A program made the position numbers and the translations under genes. 5,487 bases of DNA from Pseudomonadota bacterium (GTDB taxonomy: Bacteria; Pseudomonadota; Alphaproteobacteria; Sphingomonadales; Sphingomonadaceae), in contig CANJKQ010000094.1 of the NCBI GenBank assembly GCA_947474905.1, positions 1-5,487 of the forward strand, in the 5' to 3' direction. The number at the start of each line of letters is the position of its first letter. Within the stretch, counting starts at the first letter, position 1. Shown one piece after another: positions 5,486-5,487 of the stretch. The notes beneath the pieces were generated by a model. It saw only the letters and a list, made by a program, of their open reading frames with translations, was not told the origin of the DNA and did not search any database.

Positions 5486-5487
5486 AC

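Overview
This is a GC-rich window (mid-60s percent by eye) whose genes all read on the + strand. The proteins are of kinds commonly found together on plasmids and integrative/conjugative elements of Alphaproteobacteria (sphingomonads, Rhizobiales). Host and element type are inferred from protein character and base composition, not from a search. No rRNA, tRNA, CRISPR array, transposase or integrase gene is visible.

Layout. (1) 2-2197 is the C-terminal half of a strawberry-notch-type helicase. The reading frame is coding-like from the left edge but is broken by in-frame stops at 20-22 (TGA) and 104-106 (TAA), leaving a 686-codon open frame from ATG 137 that carries the second helicase lobe. 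(2) 2197-3234 is a Toprim-domain primase-like protein whose ATG overlaps the helicase stop by one base and which has a good Shine-Dalgarno, so the two are translationally coupled. (3) 3235-3542 is a 308-base non-coding spacer with a nested palindrome (outer arms 3351-3371/3410-3430, inner perfect hairpin 3377-3394). (4) 3543-4466 encodes a DUF2493 (SLOG-like) protein; its stop codon sits in the GTAA tetraloop of a 9-bp perfect GC hairpin. (5) 4522-5004 encodes a small helical protein resembling the HEPN superfamily, in DNA that looks less GC-rich than its neighbours. (6) 5005-5182 is a hairpin-rich leader. (7) 5183-5350 encodes a 55-residue protein with one hydrophobic segment. (8) 5351-5487 holds a terminator-like hairpin, an extended -10 promoter candidate, a hairpin with a (GTG)5 run in its loop, and a Shine-Dalgarno at the very edge, so another gene probably starts just outside the window.

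How the genes may work together (inference). Strawberry-notch helicases (often fused to a DNA methyltransferase, as in phage P1 DarB), Toprim primase-like proteins and DUF2493 proteins fit a DNA-processing or establishment module that would help an element replicate and evade restriction after transfer. The HEPN-like gene looks like a later accessory insertion. The helicase may be decayed, while the coupled Toprim gene remains intact.
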